Source of the DNA: Sorghum bicolor
Taxonomy: Eukaryota > Streptophyta > Magnoliopsida > Poales > Poaceae
Assembly (NCBI RefSeq): GCF_000003195.3
Contig: NC_012873.2
Span: 7,091,894 to 7,155,893 of the forward strand
Direction of reading: 5' to 3'
Length of the DNA: 64,000 nucleotides
The translations under genes and the position numbers were made by a program. Shown here piece after piece: positions 10,587-22,152 of the stretch. Each line of letters opens with the position of its first letter. Position 1 is the stretch's first letter. The notes below the pieces were generated by a model. That model was not told where the DNA came from. It ran no database searches and was given only the letters and a program-made list of their open reading frames with translations.

Positions 10587-12837
10587 CTAGGCCTCAAGAA
10601 CTTGGCAATGGAGGATGTTGTTCTTGGCGCGCCTGCGGCCAGCGAGGTTGGCCAACAGGCCCGTGACGAAGCTCTTGGTATGTGCTTTGCCGGCGAGGGT
10701 CTGCCACCGCTGGTTTCCTGCCCCGGGCGCGACGTCGACGGCCGAGACGCTCATGTCGTCGCGGACGATGCAGAGCCTTCCGTGGAGGGCGACAATGGCG
10801 GCCGCCTCCGCCGCCTGGGAGCTCCCTCGGTGCTGCTTGCTGTCGACGCAGGTGGTCCACGCGTCCGCGGCCTCGTCGTAGGCCCTCAACCGGCATCCGT
10901 CCTTGCAGTCGGCAGCGTAGAGCCGGCCGTCGACGCACGCGCTGGGGCTCCGCCACCCGGTGACCATGCCGTCGAGGACGACGGACCACGCGTCGGCCTC
11001 CGGGGAGTACGCCTGGCTCAGCACCTGCTGCTGCGCGCCTATACCCTTCACGTACCACCGCCCGCCGTGCACCGCGCTGACGAACGGCGCCATCGGCGCG
11101 GCCATCTCAGCCACGAAGGACCACCGGTTCTTGACCGGATCGAACACCTCGGCGGACCTGAGCCCGCCGCCGCTGCCGCTCTCGCCGCCCGCGACGTACA
11201 GGCGGTTGCCCATGACGCACACGTCGAAGCACTGCCGGCGGCGGAGCATGTCCGGCGCGCGGTGCCACCGGTTGCTCCGGGCGCTGTAGAACACCACCCG
11301 CCGCATGGCGCCGCCGCCGCCCCTGCGCGGGTCCGTGCCGCCGAGCAGGTACAGGTGGCAGCCGCCGAGCACGGCGCAGCCGAACCCGTCGGCCTCCGCG
11401 TACTCGCGCGGCACGGGCGGCAGCGCGCGCCACGCGCCGCGCGACGGGTCCAGCACGTCCCACGACACGCGCCCTCCGTGCCCGTCCCTGCCGCCGTCGC
11501 GCTTCACGGCGTACAGCCACTGCTCCGCGAGCCCGAGCCGACGGCGGAGGCCGTAGAAGTAGTTGCCGGCGAGCAGGCGGCACCACCTCCGGCACACCAG
11601 CCTCAGCTTCCAGTGGTCGGCTCTGGGCACCCGGATGAGACAGGCAATGGCGAGGTCATCCGGAAGGCCCGGGAGCAGCGGGCACTGCCCTCCGCGGCTG
11701 CTCCGGTCGGCGCCTGCGGCAGGCCGCGGCTTGAGCGGGTGGATGGACGCCCTGAGGCTCGGTTGCACGCACGCCTTGGACACCGGGATTCGCCTCGCCG
11801 CCGCTGCGGCGGCGGCGGTGGCGGATGATCTGTCCACCCGGCAAAAGCATGCAGAGCTGTCAACCTGCAGTGAACCATCACATCACAAGAAACAAAAATT
11901 GTTAGGCAGCTCAACAAATTAGTATCAAGAAGAAGTAGGCCAGCCAAATCATAAATAAAAAGAAGATTATATATGAGCTAGAAGCATCATAATTGGTGTT
12001 GTTGGGAATTAAACTGAGTGTGTTTATTTTGCCATAAACGTGATTGGCTGATGAAGCTTTAGAGTGATCAGACAAGAGCATGAGACAGACACTGAATGCA
12101 TGTCATGAAACAGCAACTACTTATACAGAAGTAGTTGAACAACTACCTTCTGGGGGACCAGGCAAGTTTGATGGCATCGCCATGCAAGTTTCACCATGAA
12201 GGATTGAACTTGAAAGGGATTAGCAACGGCGGTGATGATTTATGTTTGCATCAATACATTTTCTCTAGAGGAAGCAGTGCTGAACGTATTGTTATATGCA
12301 ACTAAGCAACTGGATGAATTTTCCACAGGTCAAATGAAAACGATTTGTCAACTAAATTCACTTGTTCTACTCTGCCCAGAATTATGCGCGATTACATTAG
12401 AAAAAGTGTAATCTTTTCTAGAAGAACGTCAATAATTCTCAGATGGAAAAGTCGCCGTAAGAAAATATCTAGATCCTCATACTGATAGACGCACACATAC
12501 TTCCATCCGACTTCAAAATAAGATTCCTTGGCCATTTTTTTCTTAGTGTGTTTCTTCTGAATTACTAGATTCCAATCCTATATGAACCAACCAACCGAAA
12601 CACTTTCAAAGTGATCGATCCATGGGAAAACACGTTATGATGAACTGATGGTCTGTCTGACTAAGAACAACAGGCCAGAATCATTGTCAGAGGTTTCCAA
12701 GAACCTGCTCAACTAAAGCAATAATCCAACGATGGCATGTATGCAAATTAAGCAAGGAATGTGTATCATCCAGGAGACGAACAGGAGAGATAGAGAGAGA
12801 GACTCACCAACGGAGGTGCTCGGTTCCTTGTGTCCAT
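10587..12837 (-). CDS. SAGL1-like: F-box/kelch-repeat protein, SAGL1 (At1g55270)-like
   Basis: The model has two exons, 12837-12808 and 11864-10587, encoding 435 aa. The long exon alone has no suitable ATG (its frame opens with GTG), but the 10-codon first exon MDTRNRAPPL joins in phase across a 943-bp GT-AG intron to VDSSACFCRVD, which matches the SAGL1 N-terminus as I remember it. An F-box lies near residues 72-118 (LLPGLPDDLAIACLIRVPRA, then LRLVCRRWCRLLAGN). Kelch units follow: SWDVLDPSRGAWRALPPVP, GCHLYLLGG, NRWHRAPDML, NRLYVAGGE, EVFDPVKNRWS and AWSVVLDGMVTGWRSP, with the C-terminus HCQVLEA. F-box/kelch proteins are SCF ubiquitin-ligase substrate receptors; SAGL1 controls wax, lignin and leaf size in Arabidopsis. 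Orthology rather than paralogy is inferred. Confidence 0.9.
11865..12807 (-). other. Intron 1 of the F-box/kelch gene
   Basis: The donor is TTG|GTGAGTC at 12807 and the acceptor CACTGCAG|GTTG at 11865. It separates the first ten codons from the rest. No transposon with clear ends is seen inside, so it may hold regulatory sequence. Confidence 0.75.
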
Positions 12838-13240
12838 GGCTGTTCCTGAAGCAACAACGAATCGATCGAGAAGCTGTCTGGAACTGCAGGTCTACAGCTG
12901 CAAGAAGAAGCCAAGTAACCAAGCGATCACGAACCGGACATCACATCACCGACACCATTGATATCCCCGTCCTCTCCGTTGGCCTCCCAGCCAGCCGAAC
13001 CGTTGGAAGAAGCTGGGAGATGACAGCCTCAACCAGAAACAAACTCCTTCCAGCACCCTGCCCTGCTGCTGCCTTTCTGCAATTGCGAGGAGGAAGACGA
13101 GAAAGAAGCGGCGACCCCAAAATGGAGGCCGCCCCTCGCATTAAAGCCTGGCGTGTGTGCCTGCCAGTGGACCCGGTCCGCAGCCGTGGGCCTGCGCCCT
13201 GCGGCACCCACAGCCCACAGCCCACAGCCCACAGGCCCCT
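12838..13240 (-). promoter_or_regulatory. Probable 5' UTR and promoter of the F-box/kelch gene
   Basis: Moderately GC-rich upstream sequence. A short tandem array of CACAGCC units lies at about 13206-13233. No certain TATA box was identified; TTTAATGC near 13140 (-) is the best candidate. Confidence 0.4.
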
Positions 13241-14731
13241 ACCTTTCGGCTGCTGTCACTTCGTCTCCTTCTCAGTCAACCACTCCTGTTCGTCTCGTCT
13301 GCATGGCTGATCACTGATTGCCTGCCCAGAAGATTATCTATCCTCCAGATCATTATCTGGGTGCTTGGCAGCTGACCAGCAGCTGAGTCTCCTTCCGATG
13401 CTGAAAGATGAACTCCTGTTGTAACAAACTGCTTTTGTTTCTCCTGCCGTTTGTTTCTTTGTTTTTGCCCGCTGCTCACTGAATAGATCAGCAGACAACA
13501 TTAATTGTTTAGCACACATGCTTATCAGTTTTGATCTTTCTGGATACAGCTAGTTATAGTCGCAGAACTTTCATGAACATGTTTCAGCCAGTTTGTTTGG
13601 CTCAAAAGTCATAACTGAAAATACTGATGTCAAAATGTAAGCTATCGGTGTGGTGTGACGGCAGAGCGAGAACTGAATACTGAAGGTCGACGTCGACCAC
13701 GGCCACTACCGTAACATAACCTCTAAAAGCAGGAAAGCAGACAAGGGGTAACGGCAAGCGACAGCGTCAATAATCAGTCAGGATGAGGCGAAGGCAGAGA
13801 CGAATACGAGCAACTAAACTAATTGTTGGAGACTTGGAGTTCCTTGGAATCAAAACAAGGGGAGAGAGGTGAGATGTGATCGGGGCCTGGCCTCACATCG
13901 CCGGGAGATGATAGGTAAATTTGCAGGAGCAATCATAATTCAGAGGATAGGGCTGCACGACCAACATATATTTATTTATTTTAGATAACGGAACCAAGTT
14001 CCAGCATATATGATCTCGATGACAATGTGCACCATATTTATTTTTATTTTCTTTGAAAAAAGAAGCACAACGACGTCTTTTCAATTAGGGATGTCAATAG
14101 TACAGCTCTCACCTGCGGGAAATTCCTATTTTACTTGTTTTCCCTAGCTATCTTTTTGGTGTAACAAAAGTTTTCTCCTACTTAATGATATACATGCCTT
14201 GGACGATCTCCAAAAAAAAAAAGTTCGGGCCTTTTCACTTATGAGCATAAACCTTGTAGAGACCATGTTTTGTATAGGTTTGTAGTCCAGGTAAAGGTGA
14301 CCATTTTGCAAGACCTAACATAGATACAGGCACATATATGCATGTACACTCAGCCCTATGAGTACTTCTCACTATTAAATGGCACATTGCCTACCACTAA
14401 AAAATAACACTATTAAATCCTATAGTAAATTTAGAAAAAATATGGGTACCTATATGAAGTCGAGAACTTAATCTAAATAGCCAGGTTTCATTACAAGAAA
14501 CTTTATATCAAGTCATGGATTTAAACCTAGATAGACAGATTTCAGTATTTCACCAAAATAAACCTGCGGGTAAAGGTGACCATGACTAGAAAAGAAAGGT
14601 AAAATGTAATTAAGTATAGAATTTAGCTTTAAATAGTTTGCTTGTATATTTTGGCCTAGAGATTGTTAGGTAGGACACCTTGTCCACGCTCTAGACCTAT
14701 CACTTTATGTTGTGTACTATAGAACTTATTA
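13241..14731. other. Intergenic, no supported gene
   Basis: AT-rich with scattered short ORFs lacking gene-like composition. No terminal inverted repeats were recognised. Confidence 0.4.
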
Positions 14732-14937
14732 GGGCACTCACAATGCAGACTCTATCATAGAGTCTAAAGTTATTTATTATCTCGAACAATGTGGACTTAG
14801 AGTCTAAATAAGACTTGGAGTCTTGTTTTTTCTACCTCTTTCTTCAATAAATATGCTGCCACATAAGCAAAATACCATAAATAGTATGTAATTAATTATC
14901 TTGGACTCTGTGATAGAGTCTTGCATTGTGAGTGCCC
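14732..14937. mobile_element. Tourist-like MITE, GGGCACTCACAATGCA family (copy 1)
   Basis: 206 bp with terminal inverted repeats GGGCACTCACAATGCA and TGCATTGTGAGTGCCC, flanked by TTA on both sides. A second, less perfect copy lies at about 23218-23420. Confidence 0.85.
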
Positions 14938-14940
14938 TTA

Positions 14941-15306
14941 GGCCAGTCTCAGTGGCCCGTTTCAATGCACCGTTTCCAAAACAAATCCGCTGACAGGGCA
15001 TCAATGAAACGAATAGTGAAACAACCTCTACAATGGATGAGTTTCATCTTGACGTTTCCTAGGCTGGGCAAAGCATTTAATTACTGCAAAATGATTGGAT
15101 CACATGTAAGATGGTGAAACGATTTAGACCTCAGTAGGGATTTCATCCCGTTTCACCGCGTGGGAAACAACGCTCGCGGAGTTTCACCATGGTGAAACTA
15201 CTTCCTTCTCTCTCCTCTTCGTTTCATGCAAAAAGTGCAATTTTGCTGACATGACGCTCTAATAAATATGCATGACATCCTGGTGAAACCCCCACTGAGA
15301 TTGACC
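14941..15306. mobile_element. Tourist-like MITE, GGCCAGTCTCAGTG family
   Basis: 366 bp with ends GGCCAGTCTCAGTGG and CCACTGAGATTGACC and TTA duplications at 14938-14940 and 15307-15309. Its left TTA is also the right TTA of the neighbouring MITE, so one inserted at the border of the other. The interior is full of GTTTCA/TGAAAC motifs. Confidence 0.85.
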
Positions 15307-16043
15307 TTATATGAGTGATCACATACACCCCTATTATCTTAGGTTAGTGGACTTTCCAACAAATTACACAACCAAAACTTTGAGAGTTACTCAATCAAAA
15401 AGACTTAGCATAGCACCTTATATGTTGTACCCACTATCATTTTTATAGTGGCATTAAAGTTAAAAAGACAATGTTTCATTTTTTTTAAAAAATAAACTTT
15501 TTCCTGGGTTGCTTCATCTATTTATTGATTAACTCTTTCATGCTCTAGGGTTTGCACACCACGGGGAGGTAGGGTCATAGCTGAAAATATTGTTCGCTGA
15601 TTTATTATGAGAGAAAAATATTGTTGGCTGATAGAAAAAGTACGACTTGACAAGCAAACGGGCTCAGGGAGGCACGTAGTGGCCAATGATTATGTCACAA
15701 CAGATTTTAGATTCTTAAAAATAAGTTTTTGTCTCTAATTTTTAAAATATAATTCTGAGCAAAAACTGGTAAAGGTGTTTAGATCTCTAGTTTTTACGAA
15801 TCTTAATTATTGCTCATTGGGTCATAAGAAACTAACAAAATTGGCTATCAATAGCTTCTTGATTTTTAAGAATCTGACAAAAACTGATAGCAAAGACTGA
15901 TCTGTTTGAACCCCACCTAGTTTTTAAAAGCCAAATCCTAAAAACTGGCAAAATCTGGAGGAATCGAAACAAGGTCTACTCGCGTTCTGGAGCAAACACC
16001 AAAGCTATTTTAATCATTCTTTAATGAAGGTGCACGTGCCTTA
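15307..16043. other. Intergenic with a short GGCTGATTTATT-type repeat
   Basis: No gene. At 15582-15665 there is a dispersed repeat (GTTCGCTGATTTATTATGAG, then TTGTTGGCTGATA) whose relatives occur at about 22665-22765 and 26464-26530. It resembles a common small element of grass genomes that I cannot assign to a superfamily. Confidence 0.45.
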
Positions 16044-16285
16044 GCCTTGTTTACTTGCAAAAATTTTTGCAAAATGTGAACAGTAGTATTTTCGTTTGTG
16101 TTTGACAAATATTGTCCAAATATAGCCTAACTAGGCTCAAAAGATTCGTTTCGCAAATTACATACAGACTGTATAATTAGTTATCCTTTTTATCTATATT
16201 TAATGTTTCATGCATCTGCCGCAAGATTCGATATAACGAAAAATCTGAAACATTTTGTAAAATATTTGAGGAAGTAAACAAGGCC
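16044..16285. mobile_element. Tourist-like MITE (GGCCTTGTTTAG family)
   Basis: The left end is GCCTTGTTTACTTGC and the right end GAAGTAAACAAGGCC, about 242 bp, with the family interior TGTCCAAATATAGCCTAACT and TCTATATTTAATG. Confidence 0.8.
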
Positions 16286-16347
16286 ACATGTCAAGGCAAA
16301 GTGACGTTTTACTGCGTGGGCCGTGGGCAGACCGGCGATCGAGCTTG

Positions 16348-16583
16348 GGCTTGCAAAATATTTTGCAAAAAATGTAAATAATACCAATTTCGTTTGTATT
16401 TGACAAATATTGTCCAATCATGGATTAACTAGGCTCAAAAGATTCGTCTCGTCAATTCCGACAAAACTATGTAATTAGTTTTTATTTTCGTCTATATTTA
16501 ATATTTCATGCATACGTCTAAAGATTCGATGTGACGTGAAATCTGAAAAAATTTATAAAATTTTTTGGGAACTAAACAAGGCA
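16348..16583. mobile_element. Tourist-like MITE (GGCCTTGTTTAG family), left end eroded
   Basis: The right end is GGGAACTAAACAAGGC and the interior matches the copy 60 bases to its left in the same orientation. The left terminal repeat is largely lost. Confidence 0.7.
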
Positions 16584-16820
16584 CAATTCGTCTTGCTGAA
16601 AAGTACAGCAGTCAGCAGTGCAACGTCATCACTGTCTCTCTCACTGACCGTCTGATCGATATCGATACTTGGAGCGAGGAATGCTTACCGTGCTCATGTG
16701 TGTTTAATTAAAGAAAACTTGATGGACTATCACGGCAGTGTGGGAGAAGAAACTGAAAGAGAAACGTTGACGTGGAATACAGAGTACAGACGACCTGGTT
16801 TGAGCAGTTTTCTTACTTCA

Positions 16821-17046
16821 GGCCTTGTTTAGTTCTCATATAAAAACTTTTCGCCATATCACATCGAATATTTGATACATGCATTAAGCCATTAAATATA
16901 GAATAAAGATAACTAATTACACAATTTTTATGTATTTACGAGACGAATCTTTTAAACCTAATTAATTTATGATTAGAACTAATTGTTACAATTATAAAAT
17001 ATGCTATAGTTTTTAAAACCTTTGATTTTCCGAACTAAACAAGGCC
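16821..17046. mobile_element. Tourist-like MITE (GGCCTTGTTTAG family)
   Basis: The ends are GGCCTTGTTTAGTTC and GAACTAAACAAGGCC, 226 bp. It is inverted in orientation relative to the two copies on its left. Confidence 0.8.
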
Positions 17047-17191
17047 TGAAAAGCCATGGAAGACCTGGTTTGATCTGTATCCTACCATGCAAGGAAAATC
17101 ACTTTCTTAAGAGCTTCCCCGTTTCGTCAGCTACTGAAGGAATGGTTGGTTTAAATGGCTAGAGGCCTGTATCTGAGTGGTGCAAGGATTC

Positions 17192-17233
<42 letters not shown>
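17192..17233. repeat. Poly-T tract
   Basis: An uninterrupted run of about 40 T on the plus strand, downstream of HY5. It could be the A-tail of a decayed retroelement on the minus strand, but no element body is recognisable. Confidence 0.8.
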
Positions 17234-17235
<2 letters not shown>

Positions 17236-17507
17236 GCGAGAAGGATCTTCTCTCTTTTAGCAGATGATGGTGTGTAAACCAAGTTAAATGTCCCAAAATG
17301 ATATGATACATATTAAATGCACTCCATAAGTTCTTCTTTTTCTGAACCATTCGTATTAATACAGTGATATATATGACTGTCTGCACAAATCCTTCACCCC
17401 CAGTTTTTGGGGTTCCCTCCTTTGGCCACAAAGCAAACTGACCAAATCCACTGAGCATAAACATATGTTTAGCATATAATGCATTACTATTTTCCTGTCA
17501 TTCTGAA

Positions 17508-20170
17508 CTATTGGCCCTCTCCACTAGCAGTGCTTCCTGAACCTCTTCTGCTTACAGTGGTGTTCTTCAGTATCTGCAAAAAGGTGAAAAACTTCAATCA
17601 GAATATGTTCGATTTATTCCTGCATCACCCTAACATTTTGTCACAAAACAAAAACCTCGCAACCCAATATAATTCCAAATTGACATGGTAATATAGAATA
17701 CAATCAATTAACCAGCAAATCTTTTTGGTGCACCGACAGCTACTAAAGCAGCAATAGAATGAATGTTGCGCATAGCAGACAATGATTTCAGTTCTGATGG
17801 TAGAACAGTATGTGTAGAATAAAGACAGCATCATAGTGTCCATGATCGATGAAGCATAGAAAGTAAGTACTAAACAAATTTGGCAAGATGATAGATAATC
17901 AAACAGTACACAAATTTGTATGTGCTAAACACATAGCAAAAATAAAATGTACCTGTCGGAGCATCTGGTTCTCGTTCTGGAGGGTGGAGAGCCTCTCTTC
18001 CATCTCCGAGTTCTTCTTCTCCAGGTCCTTCACCTTCACCTCCAGATCAGTCAAATAAGCCTTCTTCCTCTCTCTTGCCTGTTGAGCTGACACCCGGTTC
18101 CTCAGTAATCTTCACAAGTCACGAACATAGCAAATCAAGACAACTTCCAGACCCAAGACTGGATTAACCATAGCACATATACATTGCAATTTAATGCAGT
18201 AAATTGGAAAAAAAAACCTAGAAGGTTGAGACATTCTTAAATGGTAAAATAGAGAATAATTCCGATAAGGACAAATTTGACATTTCCCCAGAATTCATGA
18301 ACTAATTTGAGATCATATAAAGTAATTCCCATCCCTGATCAATTTGAATAATTAAAATCCTACACTTGCATTTGCATACCAGCTAAACTCTCAACAAGGA
18401 TATAATGTTTATTGCACTATAATGGCAACAGCATTGCTTCTTTAGGGAAACATTAGCATTAATGTGAACAATTGTATTATTGTACTCTGAAAGTATCATA
18501 CAAACACTGAAACGCCACTAGTGTCCAAAGGTATCACCGTATCACTCGTGTCAAATAAACACCACCACTCCAATGTCGCCATCACAAGAGGTGCGGGACC
18601 AACACAGATGCTATAAGCATAAAGGAACCATATGATATGTGCAAAACTGTTATCTGCTTCTCTTCTCCCACTCCACTTGCATTGCATTTGTATCTCACCA
18701 AACTATTTAGATGAACAAGTAACACATCACGCTAATTTCAGAAGTGTTTTTGGACCACCTTTTCCTACTGTTGCTTCTAGAAAGAGAGAAGCACAATTCC
18801 AACAAAATACAATTTGAGCATCACTGTCTAATGATCTTACTTAGCAACTAACAATCCGGGTAATAAGGTGGTGTTTTGTTGTAGGGACTAAAGTTTAATA
18901 GGTATCATATCGGATGTTATATGGGGTGGTCCATGGGGTATTCGGATACTAATTAATAGAAAAACAAATTACAGATTTTGTCAGTACTCCACGAGACGAA
19001 TTTGGTAAGCCTAATTAATCCATCATTAGCACATGTGTTACTGTAGCAATTAGTGTCTAATCATGAACTAATTAAGCTTTAAAAATCGTCTCGCAAATTA
19101 GTCTCTAGCTATATTTCTAGTTTCGTAAATAGTCTATATTTAATACTTTATGCGCATGTGTCAAACATCCGAAATGATAGGGAGTAAAATTTAGCGGCAG
19201 GAACCAAACGGGGCCTAACCTTATTCATGCATGATTCTGAAAACATAGTCTTCCAAGTTCCAACCACCTATCTCCACAGGCACTCGTTTCTTATCTGAAC
19301 CCCACAAAGGGGTCCTAATTCTGATGTGGATACAATATGGTCCACTACTAACACTAAATCCAAACAGGCATGGATCATGAAAGATATTTTATTTTGTCAA
19401 CAAATGAGCCAGCCCATGACGCGGTCACTCATCCCTTCATCCTAACAAACTGAATTCCGTACTACTAACTTTCTTGTGTTCTCGAGCAGCAAAGGAAAAA
19501 AAAATGAACTAACGTGGAGCAGTATACTCCTCCTCCCACTACTACTATATACTGTATCATGCTATACTTTTAATTAAACTTCCACTGTTCCACACACAGG
19601 TCGCCGGTGATGTTGATGTATATGCTAATATTTTACTAGGATATATTTACAGAAAAAAATCTCACACACCTTTTGAGGCGCTTGTGCTCCTTGTCGGCGG
19701 GGCTGCGGACGCGGCGGCGCGCGCTGGCCTGCGCCGTGGACGACTGGGCCAGGGCGCGGTCTGCGCCGGCGGCGCCCGGGCCAACCTCCCTGCCCGACGT
19801 GGAAGCTCCCGGCAGCTCCAGGCCCAGCTCCGGCACTCTCCTTATCTCCTCGTCGCTCTCCATCCCTGCAACTCAAAATCACACCACACATGTTTCAGTT
19901 CAGCAAACGACTTTGCTTGACATGGCTTGCACAGTTGCACGAAAAAGGAAACGAGAAATCTATCGGAAGCGTTGGAACACAAGTTCTAAAAAAAAAATCG
20001 AAGAACTGAGAGTGGGTGATAAAGATTAAACCAAGAAGATGCAGGATATTTCGAGAGTGGCAGAGGAATATAGCTAGCTTGCCTTCCTTGACCTCCATGT
20101 CCATGTGGTGCGCGGAGCTAGACGACCTCTCGCTGCTGGAAGGCCGCGAGCTCGCCGGCTGCTCCTGCAT
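17508..20170 (-). CDS. HY5: HY5, bZIP transcription factor of photomorphogenesis
   Basis: Four coding exons, 20170-20083, 19865-19670, 18109-17953 and 17573-17508, give 168 aa, the same length as Arabidopsis HY5. The N-terminus is [19 protein letters not shown]. Residues 32-43, [12 protein letters not shown], form the acidic-VP motif that binds the COP1 WD40 domain. The basic region (about 87-113: [20 protein letters not shown]) has the N-x7-R signature, followed by a leucine zipper ([19 protein letters not shown], then [10 protein letters not shown]). The tail is [19 protein letters not shown]5 binds ACGT-core promoter elements in the nucleus and is destroyed by COP1 in darkness. Intron 1 uses a GC donor (GAAG|GCAAGC), the only choice that keeps frame. 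Intron 2 contains a MITE. Confidence 0.96.
18867..19215. mobile_element. Tourist-like MITE (345-bp family) in HY5 intron 2
   Basis: 349 bp flanked by TAA (18864-18866 and 19216-19218). The right end is GGAACCAAACGGGGCC; the left end GGTGGTGTTTTG is diverged. The interior shares CACATGTGTTACTGTAGCA and CTAATTAATCCATCATTAGC with the copies at 26076 and 27839. Confidence 0.75.
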
Positions 20171-21100
20171 TCTTGCTCGCCCTCCGCCTCCGCCTCCGCC
20201 TCCGCAGATTTGGACCGCGCGCACTCCGCTTCTCCTTCCCTATCTGCCTGCGATCCTTCCTGTCCTGTCTGTCTGTCCCTCCTCGTCGTTTGCTTGTATG
20301 GACCAAGACTGCTTTTTGACGCCACACAAGTCTCTACGACTCAGCTCCTCAGCATCTCCAAGAATTCCATCCACACCCTTCCAATTTTACATCCAGGTCC
20401 ACGTGCACGGGAAGCAGTGAAGCACGCACACCGTAGGAGGGTGTTCACGTCACGGTTTCCAGACGTCAAGGTCCTTCCTGCAAAACCTGCTCCAGCGACA
20501 AGCATTAATTGTCAGACAGGGTTTGGGGGGGTTTTAGGCGGCCGCGACACCGCCGTCCACCCTTGCACAAATCGCACGGCGGGGACACCGCCCGCGTGGC
20601 CGCCGCCGAGACCACGCGTTCGCCGGCGCCAACTCAAGGCGCGCAGCCCCGCTACGTGGCCGCGCTCCGGCCCCTCGCGCTCCCCGCCCGCCTCGCCGAC
20701 GCGCGGGCCACCGCGCCACCACGGGCCCGCGCGTCGGTGGCGCTGCTCCGCGGCCGGGCGCGCGTTTCTGTGCACCGGCCGGCCGCGCGGGCGCTTTCGC
20801 GTGAGGGCTCCCCGGCCGGCGCTCGCTCGTGCGCCTGACGGCCTGAGAGGCCGAGCGCGTTGGCCCGTCGTCCGCCACGCGAAAAAACCCACGAGGGGTT
20901 CGTTCGCCGTTGGCGTGAGGTACTGAGGTGGTGGACGGCAATGAGGACGGCGCGTGCCGTGTGCTGCCCTGCTGCTGCGCGCTTTGCCGGCCGGCCGGCC
21001 ATCACGTGCGTCGGCGTCCTAGAGGTGTATAGACGAGGAGGCAGATCCGCAGATGCTCGATCGGTCGACGGCGTGCAGGTGCAGGGCTGCGCCGAGGACA
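20171..21100 (-). promoter_or_regulatory. HY5 upstream region: GC-rich with ACGT-core elements
   Basis: ACGT cores occur at about 20400 (CCACGTGC, a G-box), 20448 (CACGTCAC), 20463 (GACGTC) and 20655 (TACGTGG). From 20520 to 21080 the DNA is extremely CpG-rich, which makes long but meaningless ORFs in several frames. HY5 itself binds G-box and C-box sites, so self-regulation is a reasonable inference but not shown. Confidence 0.5.
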
Positions 21101-21329
21101 CAGTTCTCAAAAAATTTTACAAAAGATTTCAGATTTTTCGTCATATCAAACTTGCGGCACGACATTAAATATATATAGATAAAAATAATAACTAATTATA
21201 CCGTTTATCTGTAATTTGTGAGATAATTTTTTTGTGCCTAGTTAATCTATAATTGGACAATATTTGTCAAATACAAACGAAAGTACTACTATTTCTATTT
21301 TGCAAAAATTTTTGGAAGTAAACAAGGCC
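21101..21329. mobile_element. Tourist-like MITE (GGCCTTGTTTAG family)
   Basis: The right end is GGAAGTAAACAAGGCC and the family interior is present; the left end is eroded. It abuts another copy. Confidence 0.75.
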
Positions 21330-21556
21330 TTGTTTAGTTGACCCTAAAATCAAAAAAACTTTTCAAAATTATTCGTCACATCGAATTTTAAGTCACCTGT
21401 ATGAAACATTAAATATAGATAAAAATAAAAACTAATTGTATAGTTTATCTATAAATCGCGAAGCGGATTTTTTAAGCTTAATTAGTCTATAATTAAACAG
21501 ATGTCTGTCAAATAAAAATAAAAGTGTTATAATGTTAAAACTTTTTGATGGCTTTG
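21326..21556. mobile_element. Tourist-like MITE (GGCCTTGTTTAG family), abutting the previous copy
   Basis: It begins GGCCTTGTTTAGTTG, sharing GGCC with the preceding element's right end. The interior is typical and the right end is degraded near 21550. Confidence 0.7.
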
Positions 21557-21970
21557 GGCATTTGGGCTCCGCGACAAAACTAGCAAAGTAGCGCTGGGAC
21601 TGATGTGCATGTGCAGCCGATCAGCATGACAAATTCACTAGTCACTACTCCGTGCATGGAGACGTGGAGTTGTCGCACGCTGATTGGAACATTGTAGTTG
21701 TAGTGGCAGCACCACAGCACAACGGTGTGATAACCCTCCCTTGGAATCGAATTATGTTCAGTACGCAAACGTGTATATATGTCTTCGCGTAATTAACAAA
21801 ATTGTTACTTAGTGTTTTTTTCGTATGCAAAAGTGACTTCCATTCGTGTTGTCGCGCCCAAAAAAATACTCTCTCTACATTTAGTTAACGAACGAGTGAG
21901 ATTCAATTCTTTCATCATTTGGCCATATCTATGAACTAGTTTGTCTCACGTTGGGTATAGAACTATTTGG

Positions 21971-22140
21971 TACTTCCTCCCTTCCTCCAAATTATAAGTC
22001 ACTTTAATTTTCTTACAAACTCCATCAGCTCCAAATTATAAAATATTTCAAAAATCTCGGAAAGTCAAAACATCCTAAGTTTGATAAAAATTATAGAGAA
22101 AATTACAAGAACTTATGATATCAAATAGTACAATGAAAAT
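21971..22140. repeat. Stowaway-like MITE fragment
   Basis: Begins TACTTCCTCCCTTCCTCC and continues with AAATTATAAG-type sequence typical of Stowaway elements; no right end. The flank 21557-21970 shows no gene. Confidence 0.45.
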
Positions 22141-22152
22141 TATCCCGCCCTC

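Noticed and set aside
10602..11828. Long plus-strand frame opposite the F-box/kelch gene
   Set aside because: It is the antisense shadow of a very GC-rich exon; its composition is Ala/Arg/Pro-rich with no domain, while the minus strand has clear F-box and kelch motifs.
20105..20926. Long plus-strand frame upstream of HY5
   Set aside because: It crosses HY5 exon 1 in antisense and then a CpG-rich tract; four other frames are equally open and none looks like a protein.
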